Assembly: GCF_029873635.1 (NCBI RefSeq)
Contig: NC_080428.1
Location: forward strand, 65,075,101 to 65,139,100
DNA length: 64,000 nucleotides
Reading direction: 5' to 3'
DNA from: Malania oleifera
Lineage: Eukaryota; Streptophyta; Magnoliopsida; Santalales; Ximeniaceae
Numbering within the stretch: position 1 is the stretch's first letter; the number at the start of each line of letters is the position of its first letter. Under the pieces are notes generated by a model, which saw only the letters and a list, made by a program, of their open reading frames with translations, made no database searches and had not been told where the DNA came from. Made by a program: the position numbers and the translations under genes. This document shows, piece after piece, positions 1 through 12,156 of the stretch.

Positions 1-230
1 CAAAATTGCAGTGCAAAAAAAAATGGGATGCTGTCTTGGAAGTTGGAATTCCTATAACAGAGCATGCAAACATCTAGAGAGAGAGCCTTCAAAGTTCTCT
101 TAATCTGCAACAAGTTATTGGTATTAATTTTGTTAAGGCAAACAAATATGTAAAAACTTTGATTTTGGGGTACTTTGACCTTCCAAATAATAGGATAAAG
201 AGGAAAAGAAGAATTGGAGTAGGTCAAGAA
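1..230 (-). mobile_element. LINE (L1-type), zf-RVT segment near the 3' end
   Basis: Read on the minus strand this stretch encodes a run resembling IWKVKVPQ...NTNDLLQIKR...DVCMLC. That matches the zinc-binding domain (zf-RVT) found after the reverse transcriptase in plant L1-type LINEs. It abuts the AAGAA target duplication of the copia element that begins at 231, and the same LINE resumes at 11190 on the other side. The element runs off the left edge, so its 3' end is not visible. Family assignment rests on motif recall, not a search. Confidence 0.7.
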
Positions 231-477
231 TGTCAATCAGATTCAGTGCCATAATTAGTCTCTCTAATTATGGCATGATTTAATATTATTGCTGTAGATA
301 TTCTGTGATTAGTAGGCTGATTGTAGTTGATATTTTGTAATTAATAGGCTGATTGTAATTGCCTTAATTAGTCTCTTAGATGACCGTAATTGCTGATTTT
401 TAGCCTTGTAGTTGATGTTTCTATTTGCTATATAATACGAGAATGCTCTCAGCGAGAGGCATTCAATCCAATTGACA
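231..477 (+). repeat. left LTR of copia-1
   Basis: This LTR is 247 bp with TG...CA ends and TGTCAAT/ATTGACA terminal inverted repeats. It is preceded by the AAGAA target duplication and followed directly by the primer-binding site TGGTATCAAAGCG. About 90% identical to 10938-11184 by eye. Confidence 0.93.
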
Positions 478-1476
478 TGGTATCAAAGCGTTATCTCAAT
501 TAAGGTTGTTCTAATTATCTTTTTTTGGTTATTTTCTGTGGGTAGTGGCAATTTCTGGGTCGTTGGCACTTTTTGACTGTCGGCAGTTTTTGTTGGGTTT
601 CCGGTGGGTGTTAAACTGCTATTCGGCAGTTTCTGTTGGGTTGGGATTGGGCGGTTGATTTTGTTTGCTTCAGAATCTTTGGTGGTTGTCGATTAGTGGT
701 GTTCGGTTATCCTTTTTGGTGGCTGTCCGTGTTCTGTTTCGTCACAAATCTTTGGTGGTGTTGATCTGTGGAGAGTTTCTGGTGCATATCTTTGCCGATT
801 CAAGTTTCTGGAGGCCCCACCAAAGGCTGTTGACACGTGAATTAGGTTTTATTTTTTGTGATTCAATTTTTTGTTGGGTTTCATCATGTCTTCTAGTGAT
901 TCCTTTGGGGTGCGTTTAACAGGAAAAAATTACTCTGCCTGGGAATTCCAGTTTCGTTTATTTGTTACGGGCAAAGAATTGTGGGGCTAGATCATGGTTC
1001 GAAATCGTGGTCGCGGGTAACGTCGCGAAATGGTCGTGGGAGACGCGGGTGTTACGTAATGGGAAGCGGGCGTAATGGTCGTGAATTTTTTTCACGCTTG
1101 CACAACCATGCCAAAATTGAAAAATAAGCATGAAATCCATTAATACATGATTTTTAATGAATTTTGAAGGCCTTCATTCAACCTACAAATGCTTTTTAAT
1201 AGGCATTATGATTTTTATATTAATTTTAGTGCACTGTTTACAAAAAAAAGCATATTTTTTTATAGTTTACATTACTTTAATGAGTAAAAAATGTAGAAAT
1301 GTAAGAATCAATTAATTAAAGTCATAAAGTTACTAAAAATGAATCAATACTCAATAGACTTAATACTCAATATACACATTACACATACATGAATTTAAAA
1401 AGTAATTAATATCAAATATCAATAAATAGTTGAAAATACATGAATACAATATTACAAATTTATAACATAACACATG

Positions 1477-4400
1477 TCACCACCAAAAAGAATGACATGG
1501 AGGGTCTTCATAATTTGCATCTGTATCTTGAGATTGGGATGAGAAATTATCTCCCCATCCTTGTAGAAATACATAGTTGAATGAGCCCAAGTTTGCGTCA
1601 TTTTGTTGTTGCTCTTGAAAATGTACTGGTGATGAAGATTCTCCTGAATAATGTCTATAAGTTGGGGCAGGGGCTGGCTCTGGATAGTGTGTAGAAGAAG
1701 ACTCACTAGATCCTGAGATTCCTGATCCACTGGGATAAAAATGTGAGTCACGAGATGCATAATGTGGATATGCTGGATGAGATCGATATGATTGTGATGA
1801 TGAACCATCTAAACCAAAGTCGCCAAAACTACGAACCATACCATATGAATCTTCAGTAGAATCACTAGGGTCACCACGAGCACTCCTTCTCCTGGGTTGT
1901 GAAGATTGGTTCCCTGGAGGAATACCCAAGTCATAATTTTCAGGTATGTCATGTAGTCCATAAGGATTAGAAGGATATATATCCCTTGCAAATGATGTCC
2001 TTGTATCATATCCATAATTATATTCTACACCGCCGCCTCCACCACCACCACTGCCACCCCCCCCCCAAACTCCAGCTCCAGCACCACTATTACCATCATC
2101 ATCATTTGGTGGGCTCAAACCAAAATTGTCATCACTTTGTGTACGTTCAGGGCTTGAACTTGAATCATCATACGCGTTTATTAGTGGTTGATCACCTCTT
2201 TCTGTAGTACCACCAACTTCTTCATTTAACCAATTTGAATTGTCCTGACCGTCGAGTAGTGGTGTCTCTCTCTCCTCTAACCATTGACTTAAAGGATCAT
2301 CTTCTTCGAAATTGTAGTCCAAATTGATAGGATTGAGACCCTCTTCAATTTCTCGTTGGCTTCTTCTCATTGTACGTCTTAACTTTAATCTCATGTTGTA
2401 ATGTATGAAAGCAAGTTTTTGTAGTCTCATGTACTTTAATCTATTTCTTGTTTTCGTATGAATGAGGCTAAAGGTGCTCCAATTACGCTCACAGTTCGAA
2501 GCTGATATGGTTTGGCTAAGAACTCTAATCGCTATTCTTTGGAGTTCAGGAGCACACAAGCCATAATGAATCCACCATTCAGCTGCATGAATAATTAAAA
2601 AAAGTTTTATGTTAGTATAGCGTATATTTCAAAAGTCAAATTTAAACACAAAGAGAGAAAATAGAGTCATTCTCCATTATTTAGCTATATAGCCATATTT
2701 ATCAGGATTTGTTTGTTTCACTGCCCTTTGAGCCAACGGGGTTCCAAAAGTCTCCTGTCTATCTCAATATAGCAACAACTAAAAAATGATGATTGTGAAA
2801 TATAATTAATTAATTAGATGTATTAATAATTATTCTTGAAAGTATTACAAAATACTAGAACAATTCATTATTCAATTTAATGGAACTAATACTTACTTGA
2901 TTAATAGCTCGAATTTGAGTATCTATATTGGGTACCAACTTGGTGATCACTTTTTTAACTCCATCCATGACTTCTCTAGCAACTTCAGGAGAGGGTGGGG
3001 CACCATAAAGAAATTGTGGGTTCAAAAAATACCCTACAATTAAATTTAGAAACATATTAATCAATAGTTTTCTAATGCAACTATGCATAATTTAAAGTTA
3101 AAATAATAAGAAATTGTTTTTGATTTACACTTACCAGCAGCGTGCAAATCTTGGTGCAACTGAAAACTCCACCGGTTGTCAATAATTTTCCAATAGTCTT
3201 TGTAAAACCGGTAATCTTTTTGAATGACCAACTTCGCCCTATCAATTGCCTCGTATATGAAGCCCATGGTTGGTTTTTCATCACCATCAACCAACTTAAG
3301 AACTTTCACCAAGGGTTCTTGCACTTTAATTATATCAGAGGCCTTTTGCTAAAACTCTTTGCCTAAGATAATTTTCTTTGAATCATATGCTGGGCCTGAT
3401 TTTACCATTCCAAACCTTGAGTTTTTTCAAGTATCAGATGTAAACATTTCCCTTAGTGCTTGTTTATGCTTGACAATAGTCTCCAAAGCAATGAAATTTG
3501 TGGCAAATCGAGTGATGGCAGGGCGAAGTAACTCTCTATTATTTGTGAATTTCTTCATGAAATTCACTGTTCATGTGTGGTTGTAAATAAATAAGGCTGT
3601 TGTTCTTGCATCTTCTAAGACCTTTTTCACGTTACTTTTATTATCAATATCTTCAAGAATAAGGTCTATGCAATGAGCTGCACATGCTGTCCAATAGAGA
3701 TTGGGCCTCTTCTGCATTAATAATTTTCCTCCTGCCTTCATTGCAGCTTCATTATTAGTCACTATTTAGACAACATTCTCCTCTCTAATTTCTTCAACCA
3801 CCTCGTCCATTAATGTGAAATGAAATTATAGATTCAATAATTACTACTATTTAATTAAAAACATGCAAGTCCATAATACTATTTGCATATACAATTAAAA
3901 TTAGAAAATTACCTGAAATAATATTTAGTTGTTCTACTTGACACATCTGAGGCATCAACTGATTTATGAAACACGGTGCCTCTATCGCAATAAATTAAAA
4001 AGTTTATAATGTGTTTTCTAGTTGGTCCTGACCAACCATCACCCATAAGTGTTACACCTCTCTCCTTCCAAATTCAGCAAAAGAAGCTATATAATTTTTC
4101 ATTTCTTGATAATCTTGCTCCAAATAAATTTCAGATATCTCATAGGGTGATGGACCCTTCACCCCCTCTCCAACCTCTGCAGCAATATCAAGTATAGGCT
4201 GCATAAATGGAGAGTCAGCTACATTCACTGGAATCCGATTATAAATTAGGAATTTTTCAACTGCTTTTCCTAATTTACTTTTTAAACCTTTCAGTAACTT
4301 TGTGTTGATTTTTGGTTGTTTCACACTCTTGCTTCTTTCTAAAATAGGATCCATCGCCTTTAGTCTAGCTTTAGGGGCATCAGGATTGATTCATTGTCAT

Positions 4401-4976
4401 CCACTACCTCCAGCTTCTCGACCACTATAAGATCGAGCTCCTGCTCTATTGAAACCACTGGTAGCACCACTGCCAGAACCATCTCTCTCTTCATAAATAT
4501 TATCCCTTCCAGTTGTTCTTGCTCGAAATCTTTGTCTCTCTTCCCATTGTTGTTGTGATCGTATGCTTTCTTGTCGAGCAAATCTTATACTTTCTTCTTC
4601 CAAGTCTTCTTCATCACTCAAATTCTCAAAATCTCCTCTAATTTGGGCTTCTGCTTCTTCTTGCCTTTTTTGTTTCTCTTTTCTTCTCAGCATACTGTTG
4701 TAGATGTTTCATCATTTGTTCTCTTACTTGTGTTGTCACATTTGAGCATCCAGCTACTTGACCCTTTTTATGTGCTAAGTGTTGTTTCAAGCGTGTAATG
4801 CCCCCTTTGATTATCTTCCCACATAACTTACACATAATAACATGTCTATTACCGTCCATCGTAGTACCAAAATGCCATCCAATATCCTCACTAGGTGAGT
4901 TTTCATTTCCTTTATCACGTGACATATTGATAGACTTAATTTGATGATCTCTACACAAAATATAAAGAAAATACAA
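1477..4976 (-). pseudogene. hAT transposase (BED / DUF659 / hAT C-terminal), degenerate
   Basis: The segments run from high to low coordinates. 4976-4638 holds a BED zinc finger (CKLCGKIIKGG...LKQHLAHKKG), and an internal Met at about 4922 looks the better start. 4693-4397 is a charged linker in a shifted frame. 4354-4052 and 3762-3571 form the DUF659 region (...WTACAAHCIDLILEDI). 3324-3061 and 3088-2855 are the middle part. 2559-1477 opens with the hAT dimerisation domain (SASNCERNWSTFSLIHTKTR) and ends in a long Gly/Ser/Pro-rich tail. AT-rich gaps between segments may be introns. I see a frame change near 4690 and stops near 3765 and 3350, so it is called a pseudogene. The GC-rich stretch at 6340-6850, upstream on this strand, probably holds the promoter and leader. 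Confidence 0.85.
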
Positions 4977-6339
4977 AGTTACAACCCTTTTACAATGACA
5001 GGAATAATATAATTAGTAATTTAGTAAATATTAAATAATAAGTACTAAATAGTCCTAATTTTAAATACTTATTATGTAAAAATAAAATATAATATTTGAT
5101 TAAAAATAATAAGTAATGTTTATTATTTTTATATTTAAATAAACAAAATTATAAAATATGAGATATTTTATTACAAAAAAAATATATTCCTTTATCTTTA
5201 AAAAGGTATTTTCATTATTTTTTATTACTTGTTTTTATTTTCATTTATAACTATAAGAAATTAATATTGTAATTTTAAAGGTAAAAAAGACTTTTGCTCT
5301 ACTTTCATATACATCACAACATCACTAATAGAGATCCATACATTACAAATTGACTATTTAACTTTTTAAGCATTTTCTCAGTATATGGATTAAAATAAAA
5401 ATTTTCTACAAATTCCGGTAGTAATTAGTAAAAATCAGATTTATTAATGTATTAACTATTATGTTAATTTTTTTTTTATTAAGTTATCAATTTTTACTTT
5501 ATTTGATAACTAAAAACAAAAAATAGATGTAAACATTTATTTTACCTAATTTTAAATTTAAGGTCAAAATGATGTTTTAAAACTTAAAAAATATTAATAA
5601 ATAGGGTCACCCTACTCAAGAAATGGCAAGTAGATACACATGTAACATAAAATGGGTGACAGATGTTATTTAATTTTTTTTTCTTTTATAATATGAATAT
5701 TATTTAATATTTTTTCAATAGATGGGAGTGAATATGATATCTTCTTTATCAAAATGACCACTTTGTCCTGCTGACATAAATAGTATGTTAGCCAATTGGT
5801 GCCATGAATTAATTTTATTTCTATAAGTTTGGCAAATCCTAAGACTAAATATTATAATAATTGTGCAGAGTATTCCTTGGAATTCTTTAAGAATGGTGAA
5901 AAATAGAGCTCAATTAAGCCTAGATAATATAAAATGCCATCACATGGATGTCTTGTGTACATACATAATTTTACTGCTTTGTTTACTGATGGTGAATGCA
6001 GTAGTGGATATTCAAATATTATTATAAAAAAGGCTTCAATTACTATTGGTAAATATTAATTATTTACTAACCTTAAAAAATATTAATTATTTTACTATTA
6101 ATAATTGCTTGCTATGTCATGGAATTAGATATTCATAATTATCTTTCAAAAAATATAAGACAATTAAAATATTTATAAATTAAGAAAATTTTATTTTACA
6201 TAATTATTAATGATTTCTAATTTTTTACTTTATTAAATTACTTTTTTTTTTTTAATTCAATTTAACAAACATATTTTACAACAAAATATAATTTAAAAAA
6301 AAAAAAACATAATGATAAGATAAGTGCTGTGGGTGTTTA
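4977..6339. other. AT-rich interior of the hAT element, no gene seen
   Basis: This lies upstream of the transposase segments inside the transposon. It is strongly AT-rich with many homopolymer runs. No coding stretch or repeat family could be recognised. It may include a 5' intron or promoter spacer of the transposase gene. Confidence 0.5.
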
Positions 6340-7014
6340 GTGTTGAGTGTCTCATACGCTGGGGAGTCGAGTGAGACCGAGAGAGGGGAGGAAACTCGGA
6401 GGAGCCTCGAAGGAGCGAAGGCTGCGAAGCACAAACTGCAGCGATGACTCCAAGCTTCGAAGCTGAAATCGAGAGGCTGGCTGGTGGCGACTGCGACGAT
6501 TGGCGGAGGAAGGTGCCGACAGGCTATCGGCGACTCGCAGAGGCGGCGAAGCTGCTGCAGACTTGTCGCCGGTGACTCGCCAAGCTGCTGCAACTGCAAG
6601 TTTGCAATTCCCGAGTCCTGGAAGGCTGCGAAGTGCTAAGATGAGTAGATCTGCTCGGTGTGCTCACTCTCAGGCTTCAAAGAAGTGAAGCCTTCTTATT
6701 GCTTCAGCCAACAAGTTTTCAAGGTCAGTTTTTTAGTTTCCATTTTACCCTTTGAATGGCAGATGGGTGTGGGGACTGGGGAGAGGGGGAAAGCAGCGTT
6801 GCTTCCTGCAGCAGAAAGCCTTCAGGGAATTTGCGAGCTGTCGGCCATGTAACGGTCCGTAACGGACCGTTACGACGTGTAATGCTGGGGTATCGGCCGT
6901 TACGGCTGTGAATTTTTTCCGAACCGCAGTATCGGTCCATATCGGTTTCGGAGCCTCCGATTTCCGTTACGTATCAGCCATTACGCTATGTAACGGCCGT
7001 TATTTAAAACAATG
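6340..7014. promoter_or_regulatory. GC-rich right subterminal region of the hAT element
   Basis: A GC-rich block (6340-6850) is followed by a dense cluster of GTAACGG/CCGTTAC-type half sites up to the right terminus. The matching region of the deletion derivative (about 55600-56197) has the same composition and motifs. Because transposase is read leftward from here, the block may combine promoter, 5' leader and transposase-binding sites. This role is inferred from position and from what is known of hAT ends. Confidence 0.55.
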
Positions 7015-10000
7015 GGCTAGATTGATGGTAGTGATCCAGCTCCTATGGAGCCCAAGGAGTTGGCCAAGTGGAAGGTCAAAGATGCACGTGTGATGTTCTG
7101 GATTTTAGGGTCGGTTGATTCTTATTGTGCTCAATTTAAGGGCCTATAAGACTATGAAGACTATGTCGGAGTACTTGCTGAAGGTTTATCCTCAGGATAA
7201 TACTGCATGTCGATTTTAGTTGGAATATGAGATAGCTAGTTACACTCAAGGCAATCTCCCTATTTAGGAGTATTTTTCTAGTTTTTAGAATTTATGGGGA
7301 GATTTTTTTGATGTGGTTTATGTGAAGGTACCTGTTGCATCTATCTCTACTGTTCAAGTTGTTCATGAGTAGAGCAAGAGATATCAATTTCTGATGAAAT
7401 TGCGCTTTGAATTTGAGGCTACTCGTTCAAATTTAATGAACCGAGATCCTTCACCATCTTTGGATGTTTGTGTTGGAGAATTACTTCACGAGGAGCAGTG
7501 CCTTCTCACATAGGTTGAGTTCCAGCAGGATGCTAACTTGAATCCCGTTGCCTATGCAGCCCATGGGAGAGGGAAGGGTAAGGATATGCGTAAGGTTCAT
7601 TGTTTCGGCTGCAAGGAGTATGGTCATATTGCCGCCAACTGTGCAAAGAAAGTGTGCAACTATTGTAAGAATTAGGCCACTTTAGCAGAGAATGTCCCAC
7701 TCAGCCTCCAAATCGTCACGCCACTGCTGATCAGGCTATAGTGAACACTTCTGCTCCAGGCATGTCCTCAGCTTATTCGTCTGTCGCTGGATCCTCTAGT
7801 CTTACCCCTGAAATGGTCCAGCAAATAATTATGTAAGCTTTTTCGGCCTTGGGGCTTCAAGGTAATACTTCGCATAAGTCTTGGCTTATTGATTTTGCTG
7901 CATCCAATCATATGACCAAATCATCTGATGCATTGTGTAATGTTCGTCCATATCATGGTTTGTCGCAAATTCAAGTAGCTAATGGGAGTCATTTAGCCAT
8001 TAATGAAATAGGAGATATCAATCCTTCATTCAAAGATGTTTGTGTATCTTCTGGACTGTCTAATAATCTTATTTCGATTGGCCAGTTAGTTGAGAAAAAG
8101 GTTGTCTTCTGCAGGATCAGTTGGGGAAGAAACTCGCAAAGGAGCCTAAAGTTGGCAGACTCTTTCCACCGTAGTTTTCTATTCATAGTAGTTTATTTTT
8201 AGCTTGTATAACAGTTAATACTTTGAGTGAAGCATGGAATAAACGTTTGGGCCATCCAAACTTTGTTGTGTTGTCTCGTACGTTAAATTTTGGTTTGTTA
8301 GGCAATAAAGAACATGTTTCTAAACATTTGTCATTTGATTGTTCTGTATGCAAACTTGGTAAGAGTAAGACTCTGTTGTTCCCTTCTCATGGTAGTTGTG
8401 TTGCAAAATGCTATGATATTGTGCATAGTGATGTGTGGGGCATTTCTCCTGTAATTTATCATGCTCGATATAAATATTTTATGACATTCATAGATGATAT
8501 CAGTTGGTATAATTGGGTCTATTTTCTTCGGGCCAAATCTGAGGTCCTATCTGTTTTTTCAGAACTTTGTAGCATATATTGAGGTCTGATTCTGGTGGAG
8601 AGTACATGTCCCATGAGTTTCATGATTTCTTACATCACAAAGGATTTGTCTCTCAGCTTTCTTGACCTCATACTCCTCAGCAAAATGGGGTGGCGGAACG
8701 AAAGAACTAACACCTCTTGGATGTTGTTGACACCTTACTGCCTTAATCATCTGTCCTGTCTAAATTTTGGGTTGAGGCATTATCTACTGCAGTTTACTTA
8801 ATTAATAGACTGCCCTCTCAGGTCTTGAATTTTGATTCTCCTTATTACCGTTTGTAGCATTAGCATCCTAGCTATCTTAATCTGCATACTTTTGGATGTG
8901 TTTCCTTTGTTCATATACCTCATCATGAACGTCACAAACTCTCTGCTCAATCTGTTAAATGTGCCTTTATGGGTTATAGTATTTTCCACAAAAGGTTATG
9001 TTTGCTATGATTCTGTGCTAACAAATTTCGTATATCTCGTAATGTTGTTTTCTTTGAGAATCAATGTTTCTTCCCTACACATGTTGAGTCGTTTTCTGAG
9101 ATTAGTATTCTACCTTGTTTTGATGAATTGCCATCTCTTCCTGACCGGTTCAAACCCGGACTTGTGTATACTCGACATCGACCAACTCTGCCTCTTTCAG
9201 AGACTTACCCTTCATCTGAAATTGTTTTGACTACTTCTCCTGAGATTGACATGACATCCGAGACAGCTCCGATTAGTTCTCCCATGCCTCCTGAGCTTGG
9301 TCCTCGACGACCTACTTGGGTATCACATCCGCCTAATCGGTATGATGATTACCACACTTCTTTTAACACTACTTTGTCGTTTATTTCCATTCCTACATAC
9401 TTTTTAGAGGCTGTTTAAACATGAATGTTGGCAAAAAGCAATGGATGAGGAACTTCAGGCTCTCCAAGACAATCATACCTGGGAATTGGGATATTGTTCC
9501 CTGCCCCTCTATTGTTAAAGCCTTTGGTTGTAAATGGGTTTTCTCAATTAAGCTCCGCTCTAATGGGACTATAGACAGGTACAAGGCACACTTAGTTGAA
9601 CTTGGGAACAGGCAAGAATATAGGGTCGACTATGAAGAGACATTTGCTCCTGTGGTGAAGATAACTATAGTGCGTATGATTTTTTTGATTTCTGCCTCCC
9701 AAGGCTGGCCACTTCACCAAATGGACGTAAAAATTGCTTTTCTTTATGGTGATCTCAAAGAGGATATTTACATGAGTCCTCCTCCGGGTTTGTTTTCTTC
9801 TCCTTCTTTTGTGGTATGTAAGTTAAAGCGATCTCTCTATGGCTTAAAATAGGCTCCCTGAGCGTGGTTTGAAAAATTCAGATCTATTTTGCTTCGTCTC
9901 TCCTTTGTTCAAAGCCAATACTCTTCTTTGTTTCTGTGCAAGACTTCGACTGGTCTCGTTCTCTTACTTTTATATGTGGATGATATTGTCATTACTGGCA

Positions 10001-10937
10001 CCGACTCCAACTTGATTGATCATCTTAAGTAGAATCTTTAGGCTTCTTTTCATATGAAAGATCTTGGTCCTCTTATGTATTTTTTGGGTTTGGAAGTGCA
10101 CACGGATTCTTCAGGTATATTCTTGAATTAATGCAAATATACCCAGGATTTGATTGGGCTAGCCAGTCTTCAGGGTTCGCCTTCGATGGATACTCCTATG
10201 GAGGTCAATGTGAAATATCAAAGTGAGGAGGGTGATCATCTTTTTGACCCACACTGTTCTGATAGTTGGTAGGGAGCTTGAACTATTTGACTATTACTCG
10301 GTTTGATATTTCCTTCGCTGTTCAACAGGTTAGTTAGTTTATGCAAACTCCTTGCCACCTTCATTTAGCTGCTGTTCGTCGTATTATTAGATATCTTCGG
10401 GGGTCACCTAGCTGTGGGTTGTTTTTTCCAACTGGCTCTCCGCTTTGCCTTTTTGCTTATAGTGATGCAGATTGGGCTGGATGTCCTGATACTCGGCGGT
10501 TTGTCACTGGTTGGTGCATGTTTCTTGGTGACTCCTTGATCTCTTGGAAAAGTAAGAAACAAACTTGTGTTTCTAATGCCTCTACTGAATCCGAATACCA
10601 GGCAAAGTTTGCTGCATGTTCTAAGATTATCTGGTTTCGCGGGCTTCTGGCTGAGCTTGGTTTTTCTCAATCTGATTCTATTTCTCTTCATGCTGAGAAT
10701 ACTAGTGCCATTCAAATAATTGCTAATCCTGTTTATCATAAGCATACAAAGCACATTGAAGTAAACTGTCATATTCTATTTGAGAAGCCTTGGACACTCA
10801 AATTATATCCCTACCTCATGTTTCTACTCACCTCCAGATAACTGACGTCTTCGTGAAGGCTATGACACGACGGCACCATCAGTTCCTTGTGGGCAAATTG
10901 ATGCTTCTTGATCGGTCAACATCAATTTGAGGGGGGA

Positions 10938-11184
10938 TGTCAATCATATACGGTGCCATAATTAGTCTCTCTAATTATTGAATGATTTTATATTATTGTT
11001 GTAGATATTTTGTGATTAGTAGGCTGATTGTAATTGATATTCTATAATTAATAGGCTGATTGTAATTGCCTCAATTAGTCTCTTAGATGGCTGTAATTGC
11101 TGAATTTTAGCCTTGTAACTGACGTTTCTATTTGCTATATAATACGAGAACTATCACTGAGAGAGGCATTCAATCCAATTGACA
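10938..11184 (+). repeat. right LTR of copia-1
   Basis: This is 247 bp, colinear with 231-477. It follows the purine tract at about 10927-10937 and is followed by the AAGAA duplication. Confidence 0.93.
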
Positions 11185-11189
11185 AAGAA

Positions 11190-11590
11190 TTCATGGAATG
11201 ATTTGCAAGAAAACACCCTGTTTGATCCAAATACCAAGAACGAACATCCCTCCCTAAAGACAAGTTGCATTTAATCAATAAGGACAACAAAAGGATGAGA
11301 ACTCCACCATCTCCCTATCATTTATAGGTCTCCTAAAATTGAGATTCCAAAAAACCAAAGGGCTATTGAAATTTCCATCAAAGAAAGAAATAACTCTATT
11401 ATGCTTAGAGCACAATCTAAAAGACAAGGGAAAGAAGTGGAAAAAGAAACATTCCCAAGCCATGGGTCTTTCCAAAAACGAATTCGGGAGCCCATCCCCA
11501 CCTCAAATTAAGTGCGAGGAGTGAATAGAGATTAAATTTTGAGAAATAGACCTCCTTAGACTCCCTAAAAAACATCTCAAACTAGCATTG
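11190..11590 (-). mobile_element. LINE segment between two copia insertions
   Basis: The minus strand encodes a stretch like FWNLNFRRPINDREMVEF. In plant L1-type LINEs such a sequence lies between the reverse transcriptase and the zf-RVT domain. The segment is bounded on the left by copia-1 (AAGAA duplication) and on the right by copia-2 (CATTG duplication at 11586-11590). It therefore continues the LINE pieces at 1-230 and 15023 onward. Confidence 0.7.
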
Positions 11591-12156
11591 TGTTGTTTAT
11601 GGTGTGACTCTTATACTTCGGGAGTTTATAAACAAAGGGCAAAACATATGGATGTGGTCTTGGTGCAGGGCAGCAGCCAAGCCTCGTCAACGAGTGGACA
11701 GATTTGTCGACGAGTGGCCTTCTCTGGCTCGTCGACGAGTGCCCTATTCTCGTCGACGAGTGGTTGCTAGGTTGTGAGAAAGAATTTAAATTTTGAATTT
11801 GAACATTGGAGTGGTTGGGTATTCAGAGGTAAACCTCCGAGGGATTGTTATATATGTCATTCTGGGCATATTTCAACATGTAAGAGAGTAAGAGAGGGTG
11901 AGAAGATCATTGTATTGTGAGACTTTGATTTTCATAGTGAATCTCTTGCCGATTGTTCCCGTGGATGTAGGCTTTGCCGAACCACGTAATTCCTGGTGTC
12001 ATTGCCTTTATTATTACTTTCTTTATATTGCTATGGTTGTGGAATGTTTTCTGTTGATCACCATTTTGTTTGTTGCAAGTATGTATGTGTGATCCTTTGT
12101 ACAATGTTCATTCCGCTGCGCATTGTTGGGAGAGGCCGTCCTTATTTTTCACAGCA
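11591..12156 (+). repeat. left LTR of copia-2, with palindrome cluster
   Basis: This LTR is 566 bp with TG...CA ends. Positions 11683-11760 hold four copies of CTCGTCGACGAG or close variants, at starts near 11683, 11703, 11728 and 11749. The primer-binding site starts at 12157. Confidence 0.9.

Larger units (their letters stand above)
993..7014 (-). mobile_element. hAT-superfamily DNA transposon, near full length
   Basis: The element is bounded by perfect 8-bp duplications GGCTAGAT (985-992 and 7015-7022), the target size of hAT elements. The ends are imperfect inverted repeats: CATGGTTCGAAAT on the left and the complement of ATTTAAAACAATG on the right (10 of 13 match). The minus strand encodes BED-finger, DUF659 and hAT-dimerisation segments between 4976 and 1477. 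Both subterminal regions carry many copies of a TAACGG(N)CGTTAC-like motif (1015-1085, 6850-7005). These are plausible transposase-binding sites, by analogy with other hAT elements. It sits in the gag region of copia-1, so it is younger than that element. A deletion derivative lies at 54716-56197. The transposase has at least one frameshift and in-frame stops, so this copy is probably not autonomous now. Confidence 0.93.
231..11184 (+). mobile_element. Ty1/copia LTR retrotransposon (copia-1), interrupted by a hAT element
   Basis: Matching 247-bp LTRs (231-477 and 10938-11184) start TGTCAAT, end ATTGACA and are flanked by perfect 5-bp duplications AAGAA (226-230, 11185-11189). A Met-tRNA-type primer site starts at 478 and a purine tract precedes the right LTR (about 10927-10937). 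Parts in order: gag leader from about 885, a CCHC zinc knuckle at 7601-7642, protease (about 7849), GAG-pre-integrase and integrase (8223-8800), reverse transcriptase (9421-10100) and RNase H (10341-10850). This order is that of Ty1/copia. About 24 of 247 LTR positions differ by eye, suggesting an age of several million years. Without the hAT insertion (993-7014) it would be about 4.9 kb. The coding region is broken in many places, so it is a fossil. It inserted into an older LINE. Confidence 0.93.
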
